Assembly: GCF_000397065.2 (NCBI RefSeq)
Contig: NZ_KE007326.1
Span: forward strand, 46,985-110,984
DNA: 64,000 nucleotides
Direction: 5' to 3'
DNA from: Marinobacter lipolyticus SM19
GTDB taxonomy: Bacteria; Pseudomonadota; Gammaproteobacteria; Pseudomonadales; Oleiphilaceae
The position numbers and the translations under genes are program-made. Below are positions 46,282 to 55,551 of this stretch, in pieces; position 1 is the first letter of the stretch, and every line of letters starts with the position of its first letter. The notes under the pieces were generated by a model. The model did no database searches and was not told the DNA's origin. It saw only the letters and a list, made by a program, of their open reading frames with translations.

Positions 46282-48145
46282 CAGCGAAATCTTTGTGAGC
46301 TACCACAAGGCCCTGATGGAGTTAAGTCACGATTCCGGCTTCATCAGGCAACAAAGACACAGCAAACTCTCGACGCTGGCCTCTCTTTGTGGACGCCTGC
46401 TGAATGTGGAGAGAGTGAGTGTGTGGTACTTCTCTCCGGAAAGGGACTGCATTACCTGCGAATGCCTGCATGACATTAAGCAGGAGCACGATATCAGCCC
46501 GCAAAGTGTTGCTTCAGGAGACGAGGATCTGAGTCCGGTCAACCTCTACCGCTCAGACCATCCAGATTATTTCCAGGCCATCGGCGAGGAACGGGTTCTG
46601 TCGGTCAATGACGCTCGAAACGACCCTCGAACATCCAGCTTCAACTCGGATTACCTGCCTTCGGTCGGAATCCACTCCATGCTCGATACGCCAGTGTTCG
46701 ATGGTTCCCGTCTAAGCGGTGTAGTGTGTCTGGAAGCTTGTCACCCACGGGTCTGGACGTTGCCGGAACTCTCGTTTGCCGTATCCATCGCCGACACCAT
46801 AAGCCTGGTGAACACTTACGAAGCCTGGAAGGACTCACAAAAGGCTCTTGATTATCTCTCCCGGTTCGACCCACTCACCGGCCTCGCCAATATCGATTAC
46901 CTCAAGGACCGCGTCGTTCACCTGGCGGAAAAGATCCTCAAGCGCCAAAAAGGCAGCCTGGCACTGATCTGGATCGACGTGGACCGCCTGAAAGCCATTA
47001 ACGACGGCCTGGGACCGCAGGCTGGAGACAGCGTTATTGCGGAGATTGGTCAACGCCTCAAGACATTGAGCCTTGAGGGCAAAGACATGCTGGCTCGCAT
47101 CGGTGGCGACGAGTTCGCAATACTGATCCGCCACCAAACACAGCCGGAAGCCCTGAATCACGCTGCTGACCAGATTCTGAGGGCCATAGAACAACCGATC
47201 CGGGTATCAGGCCAGTCTCTTGGGATCAGTGCCAGCCTGGGCATCTGCCTTCTCCCGAAAGACTGTGTGGAACCGCAGGAACTGTTACGCGGTGCAGAAT
47301 CCGCCATGTACCATGCAAAAAAATTGGGACGGGCCCAGGCCACCGTTTTCGATTCCGCGATCCAGACCAGCGCTCAATCGAGATTCGCACTTGAGCGGGA
47401 ACTACGGTCATCCATCAACAATGACGCCCTGGATGTTTTTTACCAGCCTATTGTTGATCAGGCGGGAAAAAACGTGGTCTGCATGGAGGCCCTGGTTCGC
47501 TGGAATCACCCGCAGAGGGGATGGTTATCACCCATCGAGTTTCTGGACATTGCCCGTGGCAGTGGTCTGATGTACGCCCTGGGCGAGTGCGTATTGCGCA
47601 GGGTCTGCGAAGATTGGTCCGAAGCGTCATCATCAGGCATCCAACTGCCGACCATCTCGGTCAACCTGTCTGCCGAACAGGTTCTGACGGTTGACCTGCC
47701 TGATCGGATCAAGGAAATATGCGCCAACAAACGGATGCCGGTCGGCGCCCTTCAGTTTGAAGTCACCGAAGACTCGATCCAGGGTGATTCCGGGATCATC
47801 GAGAAGGTGCTTGAGCAATTGGTCCAGGCCGGAGCCGAACTTGCCATCGACGATTTCGGTACTGGCTATTCGTCATTGTCCCGCCTCAAAAGCCTGCCGT
47901 TTTCCCGGATCAAGATCGACCGTTCGTTCATCAACAACCTCCCGGATGACGAAAACGATTGCGCCATTACCCTGTCCATCATCGGCTTGGCCAGAGGCCT
48001 CGGACTCTCTGTCGTGGCAGAGGGTGTCGAGCATGAAGCCCATGAAGCGTGGCTGCTGAACAAAGGCTGCGACTATCTCCAAGGCTATCGTTACAGTAGA
48101 CCGCTCCCGTTTTCCCAAATCATTGACCGCTATTACTCCGGTTGA
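46274..48145 (+). CDS. GAF-GGDEF-EAL cyclic-di-GMP protein
   Basis: 623 residues, no membrane segment. N-terminal GAF domain (about 25-180), diguanylate cyclase domain with intact GGDEF at 277-281, and EAL domain with E405-A406-L407 (MEALVRWNHP), DDFGTGYSS and AEGVE, so both activities look possible. The product-inhibition I-site (normally RxxD five residues before GGDEF) reads EGKD and is lost; the GH before the GD loop is GP here. Such dual proteins are mostly phosphodiesterases in practice. Third gene of the djlA-amidase operon; convergent with truC, overlapping by 13 nt. Confidence 0.93.
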   Translation: MHDSEIFVSYHKALMELSHDSGFIRQQRHSKLSTLASLCGRLLNVERVSVWYFSPERDCITCECLHDIKQEHDISPQSVASGDEDLSPVNLYRSDHPDYFQAIGEERVLSVNDARNDPRTSSFNSDYLPSVGIHSMLDTPVFDGSRLSGVVCLEACHPRVWTLPELSFAVSIADTISLVNTYEAWKDSQKALDYLSRFDPLTGLANIDYLKDRVVHLAEKILKRQKGSLALIWIDVDRLKAINDGLGPQAGDSVIAEIGQRLKTLSLEGKDMLARIGGDEFAILIRHQTQPEALNHAADQILRAIEQPIRVSGQSLGISASLGICLLPKDCVEPQELLRGAESAMYHAKKLGRAQATVFDSAIQTSAQSRFALERELRSSINNDALDVFYQPIVDQAGKNVVCMEALVRWNHPQRGWLSPIEFLDIARGSGLMYALGECVLRRVCEDWSEASSSGIQLPTISVNLSAEQVLTVDLPDRIKEICANKRMPVGALQFEVTEDSIQGDSGIIEKVLEQLVQAGAELAIDDFGTGYSSLSRLKSLPFSRIKIDRSFINNLPDDENDCAITLSIIGLARGLGLSVVAEGVEHEAHEAWLLNKGCDYLQGYRYSRPLPFSQIIDRYYSG

Positions 48146-48882
48146 TCCGGGGCGATAAAGTCGGGAAAGACAGACAATACGTCAAGGAAGCTGCTTTCCG
48201 GAGGCGCACAGATAGACATCGGCTCCCCGGAAGCGGGGTGCCTGAATTCCAGGCGGGTAGCCGCCAGCATCAACCGCCCCTGTCCAAATCTCTCCGCGAA
48301 ATAACGATTGTGTCGGCCCCGGCCATGATTGGCATCGCCAATGATCGGATGATGGATATGCTTCATGTGCCGTCGAAGCTGGTGCTTTCTACCGGTTTTC
48401 GGGCAAAGCTCGACAACCGCGTACCGGCTGGTCGGGTATTTCTCGATGGCGACTGGTATCTCTGCGGTTGCCAGGGTCCGATAACGTGTGAGCGCCTCCC
48501 TGACTGGCTGTTCAACGCCCCGGAGACGTCGATCTTCAGGCTCGTCCCGCAGCGGGTGGTCAATCTCACCGCACTCCGCCGGCCAGCCCCGCACCATCGC
48601 AAGGTAAGTCTTGGACACTTCTCCCGACATCATCGCGAGGCCCAGAGTACGCGCCGTGTCTCGATCCCTGGCAAACACCAGGATGCCGGATGTAGGTCGG
48701 TCCAGGCGATGCACCGGGTAGACATGCTCCCCACCATTCAACGCCCGCGCATACTGCAGCGCAAATTCAGTTTCATGTCGGTCGATGGGGCTACGGTGTA
48801 CCAACAGTCCCGCTGGCTTGTGCACAACCAGCAGTTGAGAATCCCGATACAGCTCAGTCAGGGGGTTCTGCTCAAACGTCAT
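48133..48882 (-). CDS. truC: tRNA pseudouridine(65) synthase TruC
   Basis: 249 residues. Converts U65 of some tRNAs to pseudouridine. RluA-family catalytic Asp in HRLDRPTSG; the stretches DEPEDRRL, PKTGRKHQLRRHMKHIHHPI and IGDANHGRGRHNR agree closely with E. coli TruC (EPKTGRKHQLRRHLAHLRHP, IGDSKHGDLRQNR). ATG 48882 overlaps the stop of the RND pump gene by 4 nt, so it is translated with the pump transcript. Confidence 0.94.
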   Translation of the reverse strand: MTFEQNPLTELYRDSQLLVVHKPAGLLVHRSPIDRHETEFALQYARALNGGEHVYPVHRLDRPTSGILVFARDRDTARTLGLAMMSGEVSKTYLAMVRGWPAECGEIDHPLRDEPEDRRLRGVEQPVREALTRYRTLATAEIPVAIEKYPTSRYAVVELCPKTGRKHQLRRHMKHIHHPIIGDANHGRGRHNRYFAERFGQGRLMLAATRLEFRHPASGEPMSICAPPESSFLDVLSVFPDFIAPDQPE

Positions 48883-51800
48883 CTCCTGATGATCCCCCGG
48901 ACTCTGTGCCCCACACGGTCACCCAGAACCAGTAGCGCCGGAGTCAGCAACAGCGTAAGGATCGTCGCGAAGGTCAGGCCACCGGCGATGGCACTGGACA
49001 GCTGGGTCCACCACTGGGTGGAGGGTGCCCCGATACCAAGGGATGGGGTCAGCAAATCAACGTTGACGCCCAACACCATGGGCATCAACCCCAATACCGT
49101 GGTGACGGCCGTCAGCAATACCGGCCGCAGACGCAGGCAACCGGTTTCCAGTGCCGCCTCATAGGCCACCATCCCACTCTTCCGCATCTTATTGTAGGTA
49201 TCAATCAGAATGATGTTGTTGTTCACCACAATCCCTGCCAGGGCAATGATTCCCATCCCCACCATCACAATGCCGAATGACTGACCATTCAGCAGCAATC
49301 CCAGCAGCACTCCTGCCGTCGAAAGCACGATCGCAGAGAGGATCAGGAAGGTCTGATACAGGGAATTGAATTGGGTCACCAATATCAGCAGCATGAGCGC
49401 GATGGCCACGAGGAACGCGGTGGTCAGGAAGTTGGCCGCCTGCTGCTGGTCCTCGTTCTCTCCGCCCACCGTGACCGTCACACCCTCCGGGGGTTCCGGT
49501 ATCTCCGCCTGCAGGCTACGCAGCAATTCGTCGACCCGCTGCCCCGGCTCAATATCGGATTTTATGGTGACCGTGCGCTGACCATCCACCCGGACAATGC
49601 TACCGGTCTTCGGCGCCGGCTCCAGGGACACGAACTCCGACAAGGGTGCCTGGCCACGGCTGGTGTTGATGGTTTGACGCTGGAACTGGTCGAGTTCGCG
49701 CCAGTTGTTGGGAACCCGGACCGCAATGTCCACTTCATCCCGGACATCTTCCGGGCGGTAGGTGGCCAATACCAGACCGTTGGTAATCAATCGCACGGCG
49801 CTGCCTACACTCAGCACATCCGTGCCAAAACGCGCGGCCGCTTCACGGTCCACCTGCAATCGCCATTCAATTCCAGGCAGGCTGCGGTCATCTTCTATGT
49901 CAACGAAGCCGCCCATAGCGGACATACGTTGTTGAATCAGGTCCACGTAGCCGTGAAGAGAGTCGTTTACAAGACTACTGACTTTTAACTCAACAGGTTT
50001 CCCACCCGCCGGACCACCTTCCTGTTTCCGGAACTCGAGTTGGATGCCCGGAATGTCGTTGGTGCGCTCCCGAAAATCCTCGAGAATGTCATTGGCGGAT
50101 CGCCGGTTAAACCAATCGGTAAACTGGAACTGCAACACCCCGATCACGTCAGGAGCCATCCGGTTATCAGCCATCACCATGGAACGAGCGTACAGCGCCT
50201 TGACCTCTGGCATACCCTGCAGACGGTGCTCCACCTCACGAACAATACGGTCACGCTCCCAGATCGACAGATCGCCCCGGGCCCGCACCTGCACCTGGGC
50301 CGAATCGGGTTCGACCTCGGGGAAGAATTCCACGCCATGATTGAAGCGGGCATAGCCGGCATAAATCACCACGATCAGCCCCAGCACGCCCAACAGGGTG
50401 AATCCCGGTCTGCTCAGCAAAGTTGCGAGGAGTTTGCGGTACCCGTCCATCATAGCCCCCCCTCCCACCGTATGCCGGGCTCGTTTACCACCACTGACAG
50501 CGCCGAGTACCGGCAGAAATACCAGAGCCATCAGCAGGGAAGCCGTAAGGCAGATAATTACGGTGGTGGGCAGAAACTTCATGAACTCCCCGACCACTCC
50601 CGGCCAGAACAGCAACGGCGCAAATACCGCCAGGGTTGTGGCGGTGGACGCAATGATGGGCCACGCCATCCGGCTTGCGGCCTCCGCCCAGGCGGATCGA
50701 ACGCCCAGGCCGTCAGACAGGTTCCGGTCCGCCAGCTCCGACACCACAATGGCGCCATCCACCAGCATCCCGGCCACCAGGATCAGGCTGAAAAGGACCA
50801 CAATATTCAGGGTCAGCCCCATTCCCCAGATGACCAGGATACCTGTCAGAAATGCGCCCGGAATGGTGAGGCCAACCAGAACCGCGGAGCGCGGTCCCAT
50901 GGCCGCAATTACCACAATGATGACCAGCACGATGGCCGTCAGCACATTGTTCAGGAGGTCACTCAGGATATCGCGGACTTCCGTGGACTGATCCATGATG
51001 TAGCGAACATCCAGTTCGTCCGGCAACTCGGAATCCGCCGCCTCAATCAACCCTTTGACCTGTGCCACGGTTTCTATGATATTGGCCCCGGTTCGCTTGG
51101 AAACCTCCAGAACCAGTGCGGGTTCGCCATTGATACGGGCGAATCCTCTCGGGTCTTTAAACGTACGCTGCAACATGGCCACGTCGCCAAAGGTAACGAC
51201 CGTATTGCCGTCCACCTTGATGGGCATGGACATCACGTCTTCGATGTTTTCGATCACCCCGGGCACTTTCACCGCCATCCGTCCGGCGCCGGTGTCGAGA
51301 CTGCCAGCGGCCACCAACTGGTTGTTACGCGTAATCAGGGTGGCAAGCTGATCGAAATCGACCCCATAGCTTTCCAGCACCTGGGGGTCCACCACCACTT
51401 CCAACTGGTCTTCCCGGTCGCCGCCAATCTCTACCTCCAACACTTCCGGAATGCCCTCGATGGCATCCTGGAGTCGTCGCGCAATGGTGATCAGTTCCCG
51501 TTCCGACAACGGACCGGAAAGCCCGACAGACAGCACCGGAAATAGCGACACGTTGATCTCGTTGACTCTTGGCTCGTCGGCTTCCTGGGGAAGTTTCGTG
51601 CGAGCGGTATCGACTTTCTCCCGTACATCCTGAAGGGCTTTATCGGGATCAAAACCGGCGTCGAACTCCAGCATAACGGAGGCATGGCCTTCCGATGCCG
51701 TTCCCTTCATTTCCTTGATGCCTTCCAGAGAGCGCAGTTCCTGCTCCATCGGTCGGACCAGCAAGCGCTCGCCATCTTCCGGGCTGATCCCTTCCAATGT

Positions 51801-51950
51801 CATGGAGATGTAGATCATCGGGATGGTGACGTCCGGATTGGCTTCCTTGGGAATACTCTGGAAGGCCGCGATCCCGCCGAGAATCAGAAACGTGAGGGTG
51901 AGAAGGCTGGTACGGCTGCGATCAAGGGCTGCAAATATCAGGGTGCGCAT
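48879..51950 (-). CDS. RND multidrug-type efflux pump, inner-membrane subunit
   Basis: 1023 residues, 12 membrane segments with two large periplasmic loops, the AcrB/MexB plan (HAE1 type). It begins with the usual MRTLIFAALDRSRTSLLTL. The proton-relay region reads MLVDGAIVVSELADR, with one Asp where AcrB has two (LVDDAIVV); similar single-Asp forms occur in CusA/MexF-distant groups. No outer-membrane TolC partner is encoded here. The adaptor gene lies immediately upstream (5-nt gap). Substrate cannot be inferred. Followed by truC. Confidence 0.93.
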   Translation of the reverse strand: MRTLIFAALDRSRTSLLTLTFLILGGIAAFQSIPKEANPDVTIPMIYISMTLEGISPEDGERLLVRPMEQELRSLEGIKEMKGTASEGHASVMLEFDAGFDPDKALQDVREKVDTARTKLPQEADEPRVNEINVSLFPVLSVGLSGPLSERELITIARRLQDAIEGIPEVLEVEIGGDREDQLEVVVDPQVLESYGVDFDQLATLITRNNQLVAAGSLDTGAGRMAVKVPGVIENIEDVMSMPIKVDGNTVVTFGDVAMLQRTFKDPRGFARINGEPALVLEVSKRTGANIIETVAQVKGLIEAADSELPDELDVRYIMDQSTEVRDILSDLLNNVLTAIVLVIIVVIAAMGPRSAVLVGLTIPGAFLTGILVIWGMGLTLNIVVLFSLILVAGMLVDGAIVVSELADRNLSDGLGVRSAWAEAASRMAWPIIASTATTLAVFAPLLFWPGVVGEFMKFLPTTVIICLTASLLMALVFLPVLGAVSGGKRARHTVGGGAMMDGYRKLLATLLSRPGFTLLGVLGLIVVIYAGYARFNHGVEFFPEVEPDSAQVQVRARGDLSIWERDRIVREVEHRLQGMPEVKALYARSMVMADNRMAPDVIGVLQFQFTDWFNRRSANDILEDFRERTNDIPGIQLEFRKQEGGPAGGKPVELKVSSLVNDSLHGYVDLIQQRMSAMGGFVDIEDDRSLPGIEWRLQVDREAAARFGTDVLSVGSAVRLITNGLVLATYRPEDVRDEVDIAVRVPNNWRELDQFQRQTINTSRGQAPLSEFVSLEPAPKTGSIVRVDGQRTVTIKSDIEPGQRVDELLRSLQAEIPEPPEGVTVTVGGENEDQQQAANFLTTAFLVAIALMLLILVTQFNSLYQTFLILSAIVLSTAGVLLGLLLNGQSFGIVMVGMGIIALAGIVVNNNIILIDTYNKMRKSGMVAYEAALETGCLRLRPVLLTAVTTVLGLMPMVLGVNVDLLTPSLGIGAPSTQWWTQLSSAIAGGLTFATILTLLLTPALLVLGDRVGHRVRGIIRR

Positions 51951-51955
51951 GCTGT

Positions 51956-53038
51956 TCAGCCCCGGTCTCGTGAACGGTCAACCGGTTGCACTTCCTGCCC
52001 TATGGACACAAAGCCTCCACCGCGGGTAATCAGCTGGATCTCGTCTGGCAGTCCACTGACCCAGGCACCATCGGTGGTCACGTTCAGTAAGGTGACATTA
52101 CGGAATACCACCCGATTGTCTTCATCCACATAACGCACACCCGGGCGACCGTCGTCCCCCAGTGACAAGTAGGCCGGTGAAATAAACGTGGCCCGGGTTT
52201 CCGGCAATGCAATCCGCAATGTAGCACTGCCTCCCGCTACCCGTTTGAGGTCCGGGTTCTCCACTGTCACTTCAACGGCAAAGCTGCGGGTTTGCGGGTT
52301 GGCCGCGCTGGCCACAAAACTCACCGTCCCTTTCAGAGAACCACCATTGAGCAAGCGGATATAAACGCTTTGCCCTTCCGCCACGTCCCCAACCGATTGC
52401 TGGGGTATCTGTCCGGTTGCCTTGAGGCGGTCCACCTGAACCAGTTCGAACAGTGCCGTACCCGGCTGCACCAGATTGCCCAGGTCCACGTCGCGACGGT
52501 TCACAATGGCATCAAAAGGTGCCTTGGGGGCGAGATCATTAACAGCATGGCGGACCTGCGCCAATTCCGCACGAGCTGCGGACAAATCGCTCTCCAGCCC
52601 CAGGATATCCGACTGGCTGGCCAGGTTGCTGGCGCCAAGACGGCGAGCGGCGGCCAGATCCGCTTCCAGCTTCCGAACCCTGGCCTGCCACCGTTCAACA
52701 CTGGCCCTGCGACCGTCATCAGACAGGCGCAACAGGGTCTGCCCCTGTTTGACCCTCTGACCCTGGTCTACCGTAAGTTCTTCCACCGTCCCACTGACAC
52801 CGGCGCTGATCACCACTGTCCGCCAGGGTTCCAGTTGCCCCTGCAACATCAGTCCGGGCTCGTAAAGACGGGACTGCAGGATTTCCACCTCGACGCTGGG
52901 TGGCTCCGCAACACTGGCACCGTCCATGTCCGGAGCTTCCTGTTGCGCCACCTTTACCTCACCACTGACCAGCCAGAGCACGAGTGCAATGATCACCAGT
53001 AATGACAACCCGATGGAACCCCACCTACTCTTGCTCAT
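51956..53038 (-). CDS. RND periplasmic adaptor (membrane fusion protein)
   Basis: 360 residues from ATG 53038 (GAGAAG upstream); the frame is open to 53092. N-terminal membrane anchor GSIGLSLLVIIALVLWLVSG (residues 7-26), lipoyl halves around QGRRVKQG-like region (VDQGQRVKQGQTLLRLSD) and DVDLGNLVQPGTALFELVQV, a helical hairpin (residues 120-180) and a beta-barrel. Joins the pump at 48879 to an outer-membrane channel. The two genes form an operon with truC. Confidence 0.92.
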   Translation of the reverse strand: MSKSRWGSIGLSLLVIIALVLWLVSGEVKVAQQEAPDMDGASVAEPPSVEVEILQSRLYEPGLMLQGQLEPWRTVVISAGVSGTVEELTVDQGQRVKQGQTLLRLSDDGRRASVERWQARVRKLEADLAAARRLGASNLASQSDILGLESDLSAARAELAQVRHAVNDLAPKAPFDAIVNRRDVDLGNLVQPGTALFELVQVDRLKATGQIPQQSVGDVAEGQSVYIRLLNGGSLKGTVSFVASAANPQTRSFAVEVTVENPDLKRVAGGSATLRIALPETRATFISPAYLSLGDDGRPGVRYVDEDNRVVFRNVTLLNVTTDGAWVSGLPDEIQLITRGGGFVSIGQEVQPVDRSRDRG

Positions 53039-53182
53039 GTTCTTCTCGTTTCTTGCGCATGTGTTATGTATCAGGGAGTTAAACGGTATCACAAAAAAGT
53101 GGAATCAGGGGTTGCACTGATCTTCATTCCCGGGTTAACTTTCCATCATCGTAAGCAGAGTTTGAGCAAGCGTATTTATCTC

Positions 53183-53275
53183 ATGAACTTCAACGCTGTA
53201 ATCGTCCTTGTGAAGCTAGTCCTGGTGGTCGTGGTACCGTCCGGGGGCTTTTGCGTGGACAAGCGGGTGAGATAG
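53183..53275 (+). CDS. ilv leader peptide (attenuation)
   Basis: 30 codons. Of these 11 are Val, 3 Leu and 1 Ile, with a run of four Val (GTG GTC GTG GTA) preceded by Leu-Val-Leu. The stop is TAG at 53273-53275. It is the control peptide of the attenuator in front of ilvG. No strong ribosome site is visible. Start chosen because the composition only makes sense from this ATG; an open frame extends upstream but is not Val-rich. Confidence 0.8.
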   Translation: MNFNAVIVLVKLVLVVVVPSGGFCVDKRVR

Positions 53276-53336
53276 CGACAAACCTGACAAGACACCAAGA
53301 GCCCCTGGCACCGAAAGGTCCCGGGGGCTTTTTTTT
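53218..53336 (+). promoter_or_regulatory. Transcription attenuator of ilvGM
   Basis: Four pairing segments. Segment 1 AGTCCTGG (53218-53225) lies inside the Leu/Val codons; segment 2 CCGGGGGCTTTT (53241-53252) follows the Val run; segment 3 AGCCCCTGG (53300-53308); segment 4 CCGGGGGCTTTT (53321-53332). 2:3 pairs over 9 bp, 3:4 is the terminator, and 1:2 pairs with one bulge. Stalling on Val or Leu codons would block 1:2, allow 2:3 and let transcription continue. Confidence 0.8.
53300..53336 (+). terminator. Attenuator terminator upstream of ilvG
   Basis: AGCCCCTGGCACC (53300-53312), GAAA tetraloop, GGTCCCGGGGGCT (53317-53329) with one C-C mismatch, then eight T (53329-53336). Strong intrinsic terminator 24 nt before the ilvG start. 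Confidence 0.92.
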
Positions 53337-53360
53337 GCGGAAGAAAAAGGAAAAACGACC

Positions 53361-55061
53361 ATGAACGGCGCACAGCACATTCTTGAAGCGTTCCACCGCC
53401 ACGACATCAGTACGGTTTTCGGTTATCCGGGCGGCTGCATCATGCCGCTATACGACGCGCTGGTGGACGATGTGGGCGTGGAGCACGTGCTGTGCCGCCA
53501 TGAACAGGGTTGCGCCCTGGCGGCCGATGGCTATGCTCGCGCCAGTGGTCGCCTGGGTGTATGTATCGCCACTTCCGGCCCCGGCGCCACCAACCTCATT
53601 ACCGGCGTGGCCAATGCCCACCGGGACTCCATTCCCATGCTGGTGATCACCGGGCAGGTACCCTCCGGTCTGATCGGCACGGATGCTTTCCAGGAGACCG
53701 ACGTATTGGGGATGACCCTGGGCATCGTCAAACACAGCTACCTGGTGGACGACGCGGACGCCCTGCCCGCCATCATGCATGAGGCCATTGAACTGGCTCA
53801 GAGTGGCCGACCGGGACCGGTATGGATTGATATACCCAAGGATCTTTTGCTGACCGACGTTACCGAAGCCCCCTTTGCCCAGTCAACGCAACAGGCTACC
53901 AGCAACCCGGACCTGACCGAAGCCCTCGCCATGTTGCGCGCTGCCCGCAAACCCCTGCTTTACAGCGGTGGCGGCATCAGCCTGGCCCACGCCGAGGACA
54001 GTTTCCGCACGTTTGCGGAGTCCTCAGCGATGCCGGCCGTGGTCACCCTCAAGGGCATTGGCAACCCCGGCAAGCACAATCCCTACAACCTCGGCATGCT
54101 GGGGATGCACGGTTCCCGGGCCGCCAACAAAGCGGTGGACGAATGTGATTTGTTGTTGGTGATCGGTGCCCGCCTGGATGACCGCGCCACCGGCAAACTC
54201 GACGGCTTCGCGCCCAACGCGAAGATGATTCACATTGATGCAGATGCCGCTGAGATCAACAAATTGCGCCCGGCCGATTTGGCCATTCGCGGGGACCTGA
54301 ATGACATTCTCACGGCATTGACCACCGCCTTGCAGGACAGACCACTGGCCATCGGCGACTGGCAGAAACAGTGCCGTACCTGGTATACCACGGCGGGGTT
54401 CCACGCCGCCGACAATGAAGAAGCTTTGGCGCCCATTACTGGCCCCGCCTTTATCCGCCAGCTCTCCCGCGTCGCGCCAGATGACACCGTCATTGCCTGC
54501 GATGTCGGCCAGCACCAGATGTGGGTGGCCCAGCACTACGAGTTCGACCACCCCCGCCATCACCTCACCAGTGGAGGCCTCGGCACCATGGGGTTCGGCC
54601 TGCCCGCCGCCATCGGTGCCCAGTTTGCCGACCGTAACAGCACCGTTATCAACGTGACGGGCGATGGGTCGTTCATGATGAACGCCCAGGAGCTGGCTAC
54701 CATCCGCCGCTACAACCTGCCGGTAAAACTGGTCGTGATGGACAACCAGTGCCTGGGCATGGTCCGCCAGCAACAGGAACTGTTCTATAACAACCGGGAA
54801 AGCCAGATAAACCTGGACGACAACCCCGATTTCGTGGCCATGGCCCGGGCCTTCGATATCCCGGCCCTGCACATTGAACGCACCGACCAGATCCGCCGCG
54901 GCATCGAAACCATTCTCGCCTACAACGGCCCGATGCTGCTGCACGTGGCCATCAGCCGGGAAGAAAACGTATGGCCCATCGTCAAACCCGGCGCCAGCAA
55001 CACGGATATGATCGACGAAACCGCCCGCACCGCCAAAGCCAGCAAGGAGCAGGTTGCATGA
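53361..55061 (+). CDS. ilvG: Acetolactate synthase large subunit (AHAS II type)
   Basis: 566 residues. TPP enzyme making acetolactate or acetohydroxybutyrate, first shared step of Val/Leu/Ile synthesis. N-terminal MNGAQHILEA and E48 in LCRHEQGCALAADGYARA match E. coli IlvG; TPP/Mg motif GDGSFMMNAQELATIRRYN is present. A small ACT-domain subunit (ilvM) follows with ATGA overlap, as in enteric ilvGM. Attenuation-controlled from the leader upstream. ilvE, ilvD and ilvA do not follow, unlike in enterics. Confidence 0.94.
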   Translation: MNGAQHILEAFHRHDISTVFGYPGGCIMPLYDALVDDVGVEHVLCRHEQGCALAADGYARASGRLGVCIATSGPGATNLITGVANAHRDSIPMLVITGQVPSGLIGTDAFQETDVLGMTLGIVKHSYLVDDADALPAIMHEAIELAQSGRPGPVWIDIPKDLLLTDVTEAPFAQSTQQATSNPDLTEALAMLRAARKPLLYSGGGISLAHAEDSFRTFAESSAMPAVVTLKGIGNPGKHNPYNLGMLGMHGSRAANKAVDECDLLLVIGARLDDRATGKLDGFAPNAKMIHIDADAAEINKLRPADLAIRGDLNDILTALTTALQDRPLAIGDWQKQCRTWYTTAGFHAADNEEALAPITGPAFIRQLSRVAPDDTVIACDVGQHQMWVAQHYEFDHPRHHLTSGGLGTMGFGLPAAIGAQFADRNSTVINVTGDGSFMMNAQELATIRRYNLPVKLVVMDNQCLGMVRQQQELFYNNRESQINLDDNPDFVAMARAFDIPALHIERTDQIRRGIETILAYNGPMLLHVAISREENVWPIVKPGASNTDMIDETARTAKASKEQVA

Positions 55062-55336
55062 ACCCGCAAAGCCAGCCATCAACACCCAGCTATACCATCA
55101 ACTGCCGTATGACCCACGAAGCCGCCGCCCTGGAACGGCTCTGCCAGGTGGTCCGCATCCGCGGGTTCCGGATCGCCACCATGGCGGTAGAAACCGCCGA
55201 CGAGCATCTGAACATCGCCCTCACCCTGGAAGGCACTCGGCCGATAGCCATGTTGCAGTCGCAACTCGAAAAGCTTCACACGGTTGCCGAGGTTGTTTTG
55301 GGGTCTGGTTCCGTGGCTCGGTCTCGTTCGGCCTGA
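55058..55336 (+). CDS. ilvM: Acetolactate synthase regulatory subunit IlvM
   Basis: 92 residues with an ACT domain: TINCRMTHEAAALERLCQVV and RIRGFRIATMAVETAD, close in pattern to E. coli IlvM (87 residues). ATG overlaps the ilvG stop, so the two subunits are made together. Small subunit of the valine-resistant AHAS II type enzyme. Confidence 0.9.
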   Translation: MNPQSQPSTPSYTINCRMTHEAAALERLCQVVRIRGFRIATMAVETADEHLNIALTLEGTRPIAMLQSQLEKLHTVAEVVLGSGSVARSRSA

Positions 55337-55380
55337 GTTGGGAGTCGGACTCTCTGTAGCCTTAGGTACTGGCGGGCAGG

Positions 55381-55471
55381 TAGGGGGTGGGGGTGTCTTT
55401 TCTTCTGGGAAAAAGAACTCGCTGCGCTGAGACACCTTTATTCCCGGCAGAAAAGACACCCCCACCCCCTA
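55381..55471. repeat. Long palindromic repeat element A
   Basis: Arms 55381-55411 and 55441-55471 are reverse complements over 31 bp with two mismatches (stem GC-rich, TAGGGGGTGGGGGTGTC at the outer end). The 29-nt loop contains GAACTCGCTGCGCTGAGACACC (55415-55436), found again in inverse orientation in element B. Not a known insertion sequence; no open frame. Confidence 0.8.
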
Positions 55472-55551
55472 CCGACGGGCAGAAACGATATCCCGAAGTT
55501 AAAAGAAAAGAAGAAAGTCTTTAACTTGGTGAACCCGTGTTGCACGTCGGC

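Noticed and set aside
50040..51545. A 501-codon open frame on the plus strand
   Set aside because: Antisense of the RND pump gene; His/Gln-rich low-complexity translation typical of a shadow frame.
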